Positions 1 through 5,919 of a DNA stretch of 8,329 bases are shown here, piece by piece. The notes beneath the pieces are model-generated. The model saw only the letters and a program-made list of their open reading frames with translations, did no database searches and was not told the DNA's origin. The position numbers were made by a program, and so were the translations under genes. The DNA is from Candidatus Caenarcanales bacterium (GTDB taxonomy: Bacteria; Cyanobacteriota; Vampirovibrionia; Caenarcaniphilales; Caenarcanaceae). How positions within the stretch are numbered: position 1 is the stretch's first letter; each line of letters begins with the position of its first letter. Location: positions 1-8,329 of the forward strand of contig CANLFK010000098.1 in assembly GCA_947489925.1 (NCBI GenBank). The letters run 5' to 3'.

Positions 1-2
1 GG

Positions 3-845
3 GAAGATCCCAATATTCATATTAGTGAACAGTTAAACCGAGTTTATAGTACTTTTGGCAATCCTAATTTATATGGTTCTTATTTATTAGCCATTTGGCC
101 TCTGTTTTTATGGCCTGTAGTAAGTATTATAAAAAATCAAAATTTCAAATCTGGGCGGGCAATTTTAGTGAGTTTATGTTTTGGCTTTTTAATTTTATTT
201 TTTATGTATTTCGTTTTGCAAACTGGCAGTCGAGGAGCTTGGCTTGGTTTGGCGGCTCAAATTGGAATTAGTTTAATAATATGTTTTTTGCTTTTCCGCC
301 ATAAGTTTGCTTGGTTAAATTTTGCTCTGCCCGCTTTAATTGGTTTAGTTTTACTTTATTTATTTTCAAAGCCTTCTTTTTCAGCCAGATTATTAACTAT
401 TTTTAGCTCATATGAACATAGCAGTAATGCCTTCAGGTTACATGTTTGGTCTTCTTGTTGGCATATTTTTAAAGATAATATTTTATTTGGTATTGGCACT
501 GGCTCAAAAGCTTTTTATGATGCTTATGGAATTTATATGGATGCCAAATATAGTGCATTGGGAGCTTATAGTTTAATTTTGGAAATTATGGTTGAAATGG
601 GATTATTAGGTTTATTGAGTTTTATATTCTTACTTTATAGTTTAAGTGAATCAGCTTATTCATTTTTAAAAAATAACTGGAATGCTGAAAAATTTTATAT
701 ACTTATTTGTCTAATTGCTTTAAGTGGACTATTAATAAGCAGTTTGTTTGATATTGTCATCTTGCGACCTCAAATACAAACTTTAACTTGTTTGCTAATA
801 GCTTTAATGCGTTTTTATTCTCTTTCAAATTCAAAGTTTAAATAA
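3..845 (+). CDS. O-antigen ligase/polymerase family membrane protein (Wzy_C-like), C-terminal part, cut by left edge
   Basis: The reading frame is open from the first complete codon at position 3, so the gene starts upstream; the internal GTG at 168 is not the true start. About 280 residues are visible. Early on there is a STFGNPNLYGSYLL stretch (about nt 48-90), then TGSRGAWLGLA (about nt 222-254), and later an R-x-x-V-W segment followed by LFGIGTG (about nt 435-500). These match the conserved extracytoplasmic loops of the O-antigen ligase (WaaL) / Wzy polymerase superfamily. At least six hydrophobic membrane spans surround them, and the short tail ends in SNSKFK with no TPR extension. Family members act at the outer face of the inner membrane, joining or polymerising lipid-linked glycans. 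The exact substrate cannot be told from sequence, and a glycosyl or teichoic-type ligase is equally possible. The stop lies 2 nt before aroB, which implies a shared transcript. Confidence 0.85.
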   Translation, partial: EDPNIHISEQLNRVYSTFGNPNLYGSYLLAIWPLFLWPVVSIIKNQNFKSGRAILVSLCFGFLILFFMYFVLQTGSRGAWLGLAAQIGISLIICFLLFRHKFAWLNFALPALIGLVLLYLFSKPSFSARLLTIFSSYEHSSNAFRLHVWSSCWHIFKDNILFGIGTGSKAFYDAYGIYMDAKYSALGAYSLILEIMVEMGLLGLLSFIFLLYSLSESAYSFLKNNWNAEKFYILICLIALSGLLISSLFDIVILRPQIQTLTCLLIALMRFYSLSNSKFK

Positions 846-847
846 AT

Positions 848-1981
848 ATGGCAAAAAGTATTGAAATTTTAATTAATAAAGCTCCGCTCCGTTACTCAAT
901 TGAAGTAGAAAGTGGCGTTTTGGCTAAATTACCAAGTTTATTAAGAAAAAAATTACATTTAAAAAAAGAAGAGACTATTAAAATATTTATAATTACTCAT
1001 TTACATTTATATAGTTTATACGGACAAAAAATACAAAAAGCCTTAATTGATGATGGTTTTCAGGTTTCAATTGAATATGTAGCAGTTGGCGAATCCATGA
1101 AAAATTGGACTAGTGCCGAAAAACTTTTAAATAAAATGATTGATTTGAAGCTTTCACGGAATGGAATTGTAATAGCTTTGGGTGGTGGTGTTATTGGTGA
1201 TTTGGCTGGTTTTGTTAGCTCAATTTATCAAAGAGGTTTAAAGTTTGTTCAAATTCCAACTTCTTTATTATCAATGGTTGATGCGTCTGTGGGCGGGAAA
1301 GTAGCGGTTAATTTGGGTGTTTCTGGTAAAAATTTAATTGGTTCATTTTATCAACCTAGCTTAGTAGTTGCAGATCTTGACACTTTAAAAACTTTACCCG
1401 AACATGAATGGCGTTTTGGTTTGAGTGAAGTAATTAAATATGGCTTATTAAAAGAAGATGGTGGTATTTTTTTTCAGTGGCTACAAGAGCATAAAGACTC
1501 TATTTTGCAAAGAACTGATAATTCAGTAATTGAATATTTGGTGGCTGAATGTATTAAAACCAAAGCTAATTTTGTTACCAAAGATGAAACTGAGACAGCT
1601 GATATTAGGATTATGCTTAATTTGGGACATACTTTTGGGCATTCACTGGAAGCGGCTAGTCGTTATCGAATATCACATGGAGAAGCAGTTGCTTTAGGTA
1701 TTAGTTTATCAGCTCGTTTAGCTTTAAAATTAAATAAAATAAATAATATTATGTTCGAGCAAATTTTAAAAATGCTTACTCTGTTTAATTTACCTAATCA
1801 TATTGATAAAAAATATGACTTTAATACTAGTCAATTAATTAAGCATTTTGAATATGACAAAAAAAATGAAGGAAATAGCGTTAAATTTATTATTCCCAGC
1901 AAGTTTCTTGGGCATTGTGAAGTTGTAAAAGGTATTAGCGAACAAGTATTACAAGAAGTTTTTGCTGAATCAATTTATTAA
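848..1981 (+). CDS. aroB: 3-dehydroquinate synthase
   Basis: The enzyme converts DAHP to 3-dehydroquinate in the cytoplasm, the second step of the shikimate pathway to aromatic amino acids, using NAD+ and a divalent metal. The 377 residues fit the usual family length of about 350-390. The NAD-binding GGGVIGD motif lies at residues 112-118 and is followed by IPTSLLSMVDASVGGK (136-151) with Asp145 and Lys151. Lys161 is in SGKNLIG, and SEVIKYG (193-199) contains Glu194 and Lys197. LNLGHTFGH (257-265) and HGEAVALG (277-284) follow. Glu194, His261 and His277 correspond to the three known metal ligands, so the protein looks catalytically complete. The ATG at 848 is 2 nt after the previous stop and has no visible SD, so translation may be coupled to the upstream gene. 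No other shikimate gene is in the window. Confidence 0.97.
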   Translation: MAKSIEILINKAPLRYSIEVESGVLAKLPSLLRKKLHLKKEETIKIFIITHLHLYSLYGQKIQKALIDDGFQVSIEYVAVGESMKNWTSAEKLLNKMIDLKLSRNGIVIALGGGVIGDLAGFVSSIYQRGLKFVQIPTSLLSMVDASVGGKVAVNLGVSGKNLIGSFYQPSLVVADLDTLKTLPEHEWRFGLSEVIKYGLLKEDGGIFFQWLQEHKDSILQRTDNSVIEYLVAECIKTKANFVTKDETETADIRIMLNLGHTFGHSLEAASRYRISHGEAVALGISLSARLALKLNKINNIMFEQILKMLTLFNLPNHIDKKYDFNTSQLIKHFEYDKKNEGNSVKFIIPSKFLGHCEVVKGISEQVLQEVFAESIY

Positions 1982-1992
1982 ACTAAATAGTG

Positions 1993-2016
1993 TAATTAAG
2001 TTAAACTAACTAATTA
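1993..2016 (+). repeat. Imperfect AT-rich stem-loop between aroB and speE
   Basis: TAATTAAGTTA (1993-2003) can pair with TAACTAATTA (2007-2016) around a 3-nt loop, with one bulged A. Each arm has a single G/C position, so the hairpin is thermodynamically weak. No run of T follows directly, so this is not a convincing terminator. It could be an mRNA processing or stability element, or a chance product of AT-rich sequence. Confidence 0.25.
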
Positions 2017-2040
2017 ATAATTTATTCTGGCAAATTAAAA

Positions 2041-2886
2041 ATGACAAAAGAATTCCCCGCCAATTGGGTTTTTGAACAATATAAAAATACTGCTTTTGGC
2101 TTTGAAATTAAAGAAGTTCTTTATAGTAAAAAATCAAAATATCAATTAGTTGAAATCCTTGAAACAAAAGACTGGGGAAGGGTTTTAATGCTAGATGGCT
2201 TAATGATGGTAACTGAAAAAGATGAATTTTTTTACCATGAAACAATTACACATTTGCCAATGGCTTTAAAAGAAGGAAAAGTAAAAAAAGTTTTGGTAAT
2301 TGGAGCTGGTGATGGAGGAACTGTGCGTGAATTAACTAAATATTCACAAATTGAAAAAATTGATATGGTTGAAATAGATGAAGAAGTAATTTCAGCTAGC
2401 CAAAAATTCTTACCTTCTCTTAGTTCCAAGCTGTCAGACAAAAGAGTTAATATTATTGTGCAAGATGCTTCGATCTTTATTCAAAATGCACCAAATAATG
2501 AATATGATTTAATATTAGCTGATTCTTCTGATCCAGAAGGCTTTGCCGCTACTTTGATAGAAACTCCATTTTATAATCAAATTAAATCTGCCTTAACCGA
2601 AAATGGTATTTTTATGGCTCAGAGCGGATCTCCACTTTTACAAGCTGATGAATTAAATAAAACTTGGAAAAATTTAAACTTAGTTTTCCCTCATTGTGAA
2701 TTAGCTTGGTCTCTTACTCCTAGCTATCCTGGTAGTTATTGGACATATGTTTTAGCTAGCAAAACTCCCATTAATAAAGCTATTAAGCAAAAAATACAAA
2801 TACCAGACTGTAAATTTTGGAAACCTGAATTATTAGAAGCTCTTTTGGCAAGACCAAGCTTAATTGAAAATATTTTAAATATATAA
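2041..2886 (+). CDS. speE: Spermidine synthase (polyamine aminopropyltransferase)
   Basis: This cytoplasmic enzyme transfers an aminopropyl group from decarboxylated S-adenosylmethionine to putrescine, giving spermidine. Its 281 residues are the normal family length. The N-terminal beta domain ends in LMLDGLMMVTEKDEFFYHE (about 49-67), the family signature, with Met-Met where many homologues have a Gln; I recall Met there in Thermotoga-type enzymes. The Rossmann core has GAGDGGTVRE (88-97), VEID (110-113) with Glu111, a QDA motif with Asp142, and the active-site loop LADSSDPEG (159-167) with Asp161 and Asp164. AQSGSP (193-198) and PSYPGSYWTYVLASK (227-241) complete the fold. It lies 60 nt after aroB without a clear SD or promoter and may be read from the same transcript. 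SpeD, which supplies the aminopropyl donor, is not in this window. Other aminopropyltransferase products such as thermospermine cannot be excluded. Confidence 0.93.
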   Translation: MTKEFPANWVFEQYKNTAFGFEIKEVLYSKKSKYQLVEILETKDWGRVLMLDGLMMVTEKDEFFYHETITHLPMALKEGKVKKVLVIGAGDGGTVRELTKYSQIEKIDMVEIDEEVISASQKFLPSLSSKLSDKRVNIIVQDASIFIQNAPNNEYDLILADSSDPEGFAATLIETPFYNQIKSALTENGIFMAQSGSPLLQADELNKTWKNLNLVFPHCELAWSLTPSYPGSYWTYVLASKTPINKAIKQKIQIPDCKFWKPELLEALLARPSLIENILNI

Positions 2887-2924
2887 AGTTTTAAAGAGAG
2901 CAAGAAATAAATGAAAAAGACATT

Positions 2925-2944
2925 AAAAGCTAGACTTTTGTTTT
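2925..2944 (+). terminator. Weak candidate terminator hairpin after speE
   Basis: AAAAG (2925-2929) pairs with CTTTT (2935-2939) around a 5-nt loop. A G and then TTTT follow (2941-2944). The stem is short and AT-rich, so support is weak. Its position just before a promoter-like sequence is what makes it worth listing. Confidence 0.25.
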
Positions 2945-2973
2945 GTATTAATATGTAATTTCTAGGGTATAAT
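2943..2973 (+). promoter_or_regulatory. Candidate sigma-70-type promoter for the small-protein region
   Basis: A perfect TATAAT -10 box lies at 2968-2973, preceded by GGG. The best -35 candidate is TTGTAT at 2943-2948, with a long 19-nt spacer. The 116-nt gap upstream of the 83-aa gene is larger than most gaps here, and the next gene carries a clear SD, so a new transcript starting near 2980 is plausible. The start site itself is inferred. Confidence 0.55.
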
Positions 2974-2990
2974 TTAATTAATTAACAAAA

Positions 2991-2996
2991 AGGAAG
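2991..2996 (+). promoter_or_regulatory. Shine-Dalgarno site AGGAAG for the 83-aa gene
   Basis: AGGAAG ends 6 nt before the ATG at 3003, which is ideal spacing. It fixes the start of that gene. It is notable because most other genes in the window have no recognisable SD. Confidence 0.75.
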
Positions 2997-3002
2997 TTTG
3001 TT

Positions 3003-3254
3003 ATGGAATTATTGTCGGCACAAATTGCTATTCAAATTATATTAGCTTTGATAAGCTTTATTGGTTTATTTCTCTCTTTTAATGCGACCCTAGAAACCAA
3101 ATTTAATAGTTTAAGATTGGAGCTAAAAGCTGACATCAAAGAATTGGGAGAGAAAATTGAAAAGCAAAGTATTAATCAAGCTCGAACTGAGCAGAAACTT
3201 GACCATTTTGAGCAAAGACTTGAAAACCTAGAATTAGCATTAAAAAAAGCTTAA
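3003..3254 (+). CDS. Small membrane-anchored coiled-coil protein, function unknown
   Basis: This is an 83-residue protein with no family that I recognise. One hydrophobic helix (residues about 7-27, rich in Ile, Leu and Phe) should anchor it in the membrane. Residues about 30-81 are highly charged (Lys/Glu/Asp/Gln) with heptad-like Leu/Ile spacing (SLRLELKADIKELGEKIEKQ and LDHFEQRLENLELALKK). They should form a long coiled coil, probably oligomeric. The start is well supported by AGGAAG 6 nt upstream and a TATAAT-type promoter before that. The layout resembles many small 'anchor plus coiled coil' proteins found in bacteria and phages, which says little about function. It may act as a scaffold or as a partner of the ORFs that follow. 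The promoter, SD and amino-acid pattern make it likely to be a real gene. Confidence 0.75.
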   Translation: MELLSAQIAIQIILALISFIGLFLSFNATLETKFNSLRLELKADIKELGEKIEKQSINQARTEQKLDHFEQRLENLELALKKA

Positions 3255-3266
3255 AAGACGGTAGGA

Positions 3267-3280
3267 AGGGTATAATTTAA
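3267..3280 (+). promoter_or_regulatory. Second copy of the AGGGTATAATTTAA -10 region
   Basis: AGGGTATAATTTAA at 3267-3280 is identical to 2964-2977, and the TATAAT -10 box is at 3271-3276. No good -35 hexamer is seen at 16-19 nt upstream. It sits 23 nt before the ATG of the broken ORF at 3303, so it could drive a separate short transcript with a very short leader. It could also be a remnant of a duplicated promoter. Confidence 0.4.
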
Positions 3281-3302
3281 AAAGTAGATGAGAAATAGTT
3301 TA

Positions 3303-3511
3303 ATGGAAATAGATTTAAAATCTGGATTCTTAGATATATACAATGGGCTTTCAGAGATTATATATTCTTTTGAAGAAAGCCACCCATAACTATCAGGGTT
3401 GTTCATTCTGGTCAAATTGAAGATTTTAAAAAGCTTAAACAAGATGCTAAAAATATTCGGCAAGATGCACAGAAAGCAGTAAATAAATCATTGAATTATG
3501 TCAAAAGATAA
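3303..3511 (+). pseudogene. Small ORF (~69 codons) split by a -1 frameshift; unknown protein
   Basis: The ATG at 3303 opens a 28-codon frame that starts MEIDLKSGFLDIYNGL and ends at TAA 3387-3389. A second frame, offset by -1, is open from 3374 to TAA 3509-3511. It encodes PPITIRVVHSGQIEDF and then a Lys/Gln/Asp/Ala-rich tail (KKLKQDAKNIRQDAQK) likely to be helical. That second frame has no ATG, GTG or TTG start before its last few codons. Adding one A to the AAA run at 3376-3378 joins both halves into a continuous ~69-residue protein (...YSFEE-KPPITIRV...). The simplest readings are a one-base deletion (pseudogene) or a sequencing error. A programmed -1 shift is possible, but no classical slippery heptamer is present. 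I do not recognise the family. A -10 box lies 27 nt upstream; there is no strong SD. Confidence 0.5.
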
Positions 3512-3659
3512 GGAAAGACAGTTATCAATTCATCATCAATCTCACCAATATATTGAATCTCCATATTTACCTTCAATAGAAGCCGAGAAATATGAATCCT
3601 TGAAAGTTGACCTAATCATGGTTAAATATCAGAAATGTTTTAATTTAGTTAAATTGTAA
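3498..3659 (+). CDS. Short ORF (53 aa), hypothetical, possibly truncated
   Basis: The ATG at 3498 overlaps the last 14 nt of the preceding broken ORF, and TAA ends it 10 nt before the HtrA start. The product begins MSKDKERQLSIHHQSHQYIE, continues with SPYLPSIEAEKYESLKVDL, and ends in a Lys/Val/Asn-rich tail. The P-x-LP...EKYE spacing loosely recalls the N-terminal part of DUF2335-type proteins, which continue much further. If that is right, this is a decayed fragment, but the resemblance is only a hunch. There is no SD; expression would rely on coupling to the upstream ORF. It may alternatively be a chance ORF. Confidence 0.35.
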   Translation: MSKDKERQLSIHHQSHQYIESPYLPSIEAEKYESLKVDLIMVKYQKCFNLVKL

Positions 3660-3669
3660 AAATATAAAA

Positions 3670-4872
3670 ATGCAAAATAATTCAAATTACAAGTCGAGTA
3701 AGCCATTTAAATTTTGGTTTATTATTTTCTTTGCTTTGGGTCTTGGTCTTGGTTTAGGTTTATTATTTGGTCAATTACCACAAATTAAAAACATTATTCA
3801 ACCTTCTAATTCATTTAGTGCAAAGCAAGATCAATCAAGTTATTTAAAAAATATTACTCATTCACAAAGTTATGCTCATGCCATTAAAAGAGCGAGATCA
3901 GCTGTTGTAAATGTCTTTTCAGAAAAAAATATTCGCAGGTCTTCTTTTTGGGATTTGCTTTTGGGGGAAGAAGAATTTTCAATTGGGCCAGAAAATCGAC
4001 AAGAAAAAAGCTTAGGTTCTGGAGTAATAATTTCAAGTGATGGTTATATTGTAACGAATAGTCATGTTATTAAAGGTGCAGATAAAATTTATATTTCATT
4101 TGAAGCTGAAGATGGCAAAGAAAATAAAAATAAACAAGCAGAAGCTAAGCTAATTGGTGCTGATTCAAAGACTGATTTGGCTTTATTGAAAATTGAAAGA
4201 AAAGATTTACCTTATTTGCCTTTCTCTGAGTCAGATAATTTGCAAGTTGGAGATATAGTTTTGGCGGTTGGTAATCCTTTTGGTATTGGGCAAACTGTAA
4301 CCATGGGCATTGTCAGTGCTATTAAAAGAAATAATTTGGGTATTTTAGACCAAGAAGACTTTATTCAGACCGATGCAGCAATTAATCCCGGTAATTCGGG
4401 CGGAGCTTTAATTGATGCTAGTGGAAATTTAATTGGCATTAATACCGCAATTTTTTCCCGCTCGGGTGGTTATCAGGGTATTTGTTTTGCTGTTCCATCT
4501 AAATTAGCCCTCAAAATTATTACTGAATTACAACAAAAAGGGCGAATTGAAAGAATGCAATTAGGTGTTTCATTAATTGATTTGAATGAAGTTGCTAATC
4601 CTTTAACAGCTTACTTAATAGACAAAGGTTATAAAGAAGGAGCTTTAATTGCCAAGCTTTCGGCTGATGGAGTGGCTAGTCAGGCTGGAATGGTTGCTGG
4701 ATCATTAATCACCGAAATAAATGGACAAAAAATTTCTTCTGCCAAGCAGGTCTTGAAAATAATAAGTGAAACGCAAACTGGTCAAGAATTAAAAATCAAA
4801 GCCATTCTTATAGACCTAGAGAGCGGAGAAATTAGCAATAAAGTTTATACAGTCAAACCTCAGAAAAAATAG
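3670..4872 (+). CDS. HtrA/Deg-family serine endoprotease, membrane-anchored, one PDZ domain
   Basis: This is an envelope quality-control protease that degrades misfolded exported proteins. Residues about 15-33 form an uncleaved-looking signal anchor with an unusual LG repeat (ALGLGLGLGLLFG), followed by an Asn/Gln/Ser-rich linker. The trypsin-like domain (about 65-290) has a complete catalytic triad: His132 in TNSHVIKGA, Asp169 in KTDLALLK and Ser243 in NPGNSGGAL. The AVGNPFGIGQTVTMGIVSA and FIQTDAAINPGNSGG segments are typical of Deg proteins. An LA loop (about 83-112) and a charged insertion (DGKENKNKQ) are present. One PDZ domain follows (about 297-395), with GALIAKLSADGVASQAGMVAG and ITEINGQKI. 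With 400 residues and a single PDZ it is closer in layout to DegS or DegQ-short types than to two-PDZ DegP. The ATG lacks an SD. A paralogous chaperone-like role is possible. Confidence 0.94.
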   Translation: MQNNSNYKSSKPFKFWFIIFFALGLGLGLGLLFGQLPQIKNIIQPSNSFSAKQDQSSYLKNITHSQSYAHAIKRARSAVVNVFSEKNIRRSSFWDLLLGEEEFSIGPENRQEKSLGSGVIISSDGYIVTNSHVIKGADKIYISFEAEDGKENKNKQAEAKLIGADSKTDLALLKIERKDLPYLPFSESDNLQVGDIVLAVGNPFGIGQTVTMGIVSAIKRNNLGILDQEDFIQTDAAINPGNSGGALIDASGNLIGINTAIFSRSGGYQGICFAVPSKLALKIITELQQKGRIERMQLGVSLIDLNEVANPLTAYLIDKGYKEGALIAKLSADGVASQAGMVAGSLITEINGQKISSAKQVLKIISETQTGQELKIKAILIDLESGEISNKVYTVKPQKK

Positions 4873-4887
4873 TTTACTTAGATAGCT

Positions 4888-4916
4888 TTTAATATTTTCA
4901 GGTTTTACCCTATAAT
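4888..4916 (+). promoter_or_regulatory. Candidate promoter of the lytic transglycosylase gene
   Basis: A TATAAT -10 box lies at 4911-4916 in the 127-nt gap after the HtrA gene. The best-placed -35 hexamer (TTTAAT, 4888-4893, 17-nt spacer) is poor. The predicted start near 4923 would give a leader of about 77 nt containing the inverted repeat at 4937-4982. Confidence 0.5.
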
Positions 4917-4936
4917 CAAAGTGGAGATATTCAGGA

Positions 4937-4982
4937 CTAAATCATTTAGCCGATGATTAGATTCATACATCAAATGATTTAG
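4937..4982 (+). repeat. Perfect 11-bp inverted repeat in the leader of the lytic transglycosylase gene
   Basis: CTAAATCATTT (4937-4947) and AAATGATTTAG (4972-4982) are exact reverse complements separated by 24 nt. Inside, GATG (4952-4955) can pair with CATC (4968-4971), extending the stem beyond a 4-nt bulge. A third element, ATGATTAG (4953-4960), is nearly identical to the right arm and can pair instead with CTAAATCAT on the left arm, so two mutually exclusive folds are possible. The hairpin ends 8 nt before the SD and 17 nt before the ATG. It could be an RNA control element, an mRNA 5' stabiliser or an operator with two half-sites. The repeat is directly visible; the role is inferred. Confidence 0.65.
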
Positions 4983-4989
4983 TAAAAAC

Positions 4990-4994
4990 AGGGG
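4990..4994 (+). promoter_or_regulatory. Shine-Dalgarno-like AGGGG before the lytic transglycosylase
   Basis: AGGGG ends 5 nt before the ATG at 5000 and supports that start. It lies just downstream of the leader hairpin rather than inside it. Confidence 0.55.
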
Positions 4995-4999
4995 AAAAT

Positions 5000-5896
5000 A
5001 TGAAAGGTTTACACAGAAACTTGTCTGGAATTAGTTTGGCTTTTTTATTATTGACAGGTTTTGCTAATTTGCAATCCAAGGCAGATGATTTAAATAATAC
5101 AAGTTCTAATTATCAAGAAAATAATAGTAGTAATAATTTTTCACCCTTAAGCAAGTTTAGAGTTTTTAAATCAAGATTAACAAAAAAAATAAATAATAGT
5201 TCTTTAAATACAACTATCAATCAAGTTCAAGATAAAGATAATTCTTCTGAACAATCAAGCTTTAATTCAGGAAATAATAAAAGAAATTACAAATCAAATT
5301 CTAATTACTATTCTCATAATACCAATAAACAATATAATTCAAATCCTGTAATTATTGAGCCAGAAATGAGTGAATTAAGAAAACCTGTTCAATTTGAAGC
5401 TCAAATAGATCAAATGATTTTGGCTAATTGGAAAAAACCAGATTCAGTTGATCAATATAACTGGGAAAAGATTTTAATTAGTGTTAAACAAGCTAGCAAA
5501 GCAACTGGCATTCCTCAGCAATTAATTATGTCTGTTATCAATAAGGAATCAGCTTTTAATTCTAATGCAATGAGCAAAACTGGAGCAATTGGTTTAATGC
5601 AACTCATGCCAAGTACCGCTTCCAGTGAATGTCAAATAAATAGTGCCAATGATTTATACAATATTGAATTAAATATAAAATGCGGAACTAGTTATTTAGA
5701 TAAGCAAATTAAATATTTCAAAAAAGTAGATTTGGCTTTAGCGGCATATAATGCTGGACCTGGTGCTGTTAGAAGAGCTGTTGATAAAGCTCAAACCGAT
5801 AATATTGAAATTGTTACTTCTCTGTTAAAGCCAGAAACAGCACCATATGTACGGAAAATTTTAGCTAATATAAATTATGGGAATGATTTTCTTTAA
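5000..5896 (+). CDS. Secreted lytic transglycosylase (SLT domain, Slt70/MltE type)
   Basis: This enzyme cleaves the MurNAc-GlcNAc bond of peptidoglycan with formation of 1,6-anhydroMurNAc, acting outside the cytoplasmic membrane. The N-terminus (residues about 1-28, a short basic region then ISLAFLLLTGFA) looks like a signal peptide with possible cleavage near QSKA-DD. Residues about 30-115 are a low-complexity Asn/Ser/Tyr-rich linker. The SLT domain spans about 155-295. IPQQLIMSVINKESAFN (171-187) contains the predicted catalytic Glu183, and GAIGLMQLMPSTA (195-207), LALAAYNAGPGAV (245-257) and APYVRKILAN (281-290) complete the family signature. Two cysteines, Cys211 and Cys228, flank the middle of the domain and could form a disulfide. 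It has its own promoter-like region and a hairpin leader. The substrate-binding partner is unknown; a role in secretion-system assembly is possible, but no such genes are nearby. Confidence 0.92.
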   Translation: MKGLHRNLSGISLAFLLLTGFANLQSKADDLNNTSSNYQENNSSNNFSPLSKFRVFKSRLTKKINNSSLNTTINQVQDKDNSSEQSSFNSGNNKRNYKSNSNYYSHNTNKQYNSNPVIIEPEMSELRKPVQFEAQIDQMILANWKKPDSVDQYNWEKILISVKQASKATGIPQQLIMSVINKESAFNSNAMSKTGAIGLMQLMPSTASSECQINSANDLYNIELNIKCGTSYLDKQIKYFKKVDLALAAYNAGPGAVRRAVDKAQTDNIEIVTSLLKPETAPYVRKILANINYGNDFL

Positions 5897-5919
5897 AGAT
5901 AAAAGGGTAAATTAAATTT

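Noticed and set aside
168..845. GTG at 168 as the start of the O-antigen ligase-like gene
   Set aside because: The same frame is open back to position 3 and encodes the family motif STFGNPNLYGSYLL upstream of the GTG, so the real start is outside the window.
2232..2441. 69-aa ORF on the minus strand
   Set aside because: It lies wholly antisense to the conserved core of speE, has no promoter or SD, and its translation reads as a complement shadow.
2911..2958. 15-codon ORF starting MKKTLKARLLF
   Set aside because: It resembles the start of a signal peptide but stops after 15 codons, overlaps the candidate promoter and has no continuation in another frame that I could recognise.
3372..3389. 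Programmed -1 ribosomal frameshift signal
   Set aside because: The A run is only three long, and no X-XXY-YYZ heptamer in the right frame and no obvious downstream stem-loop are visible. Deletion or sequencing error is the simpler reading.
3251..3463. 70-aa ORF on the minus strand
   Set aside because: It is antisense to the small broken gene and has a Lys/Ile/Phe/Asn composition typical of random AT-rich frames. The + strand reading, with its -10 box and recoverable protein, is better supported.
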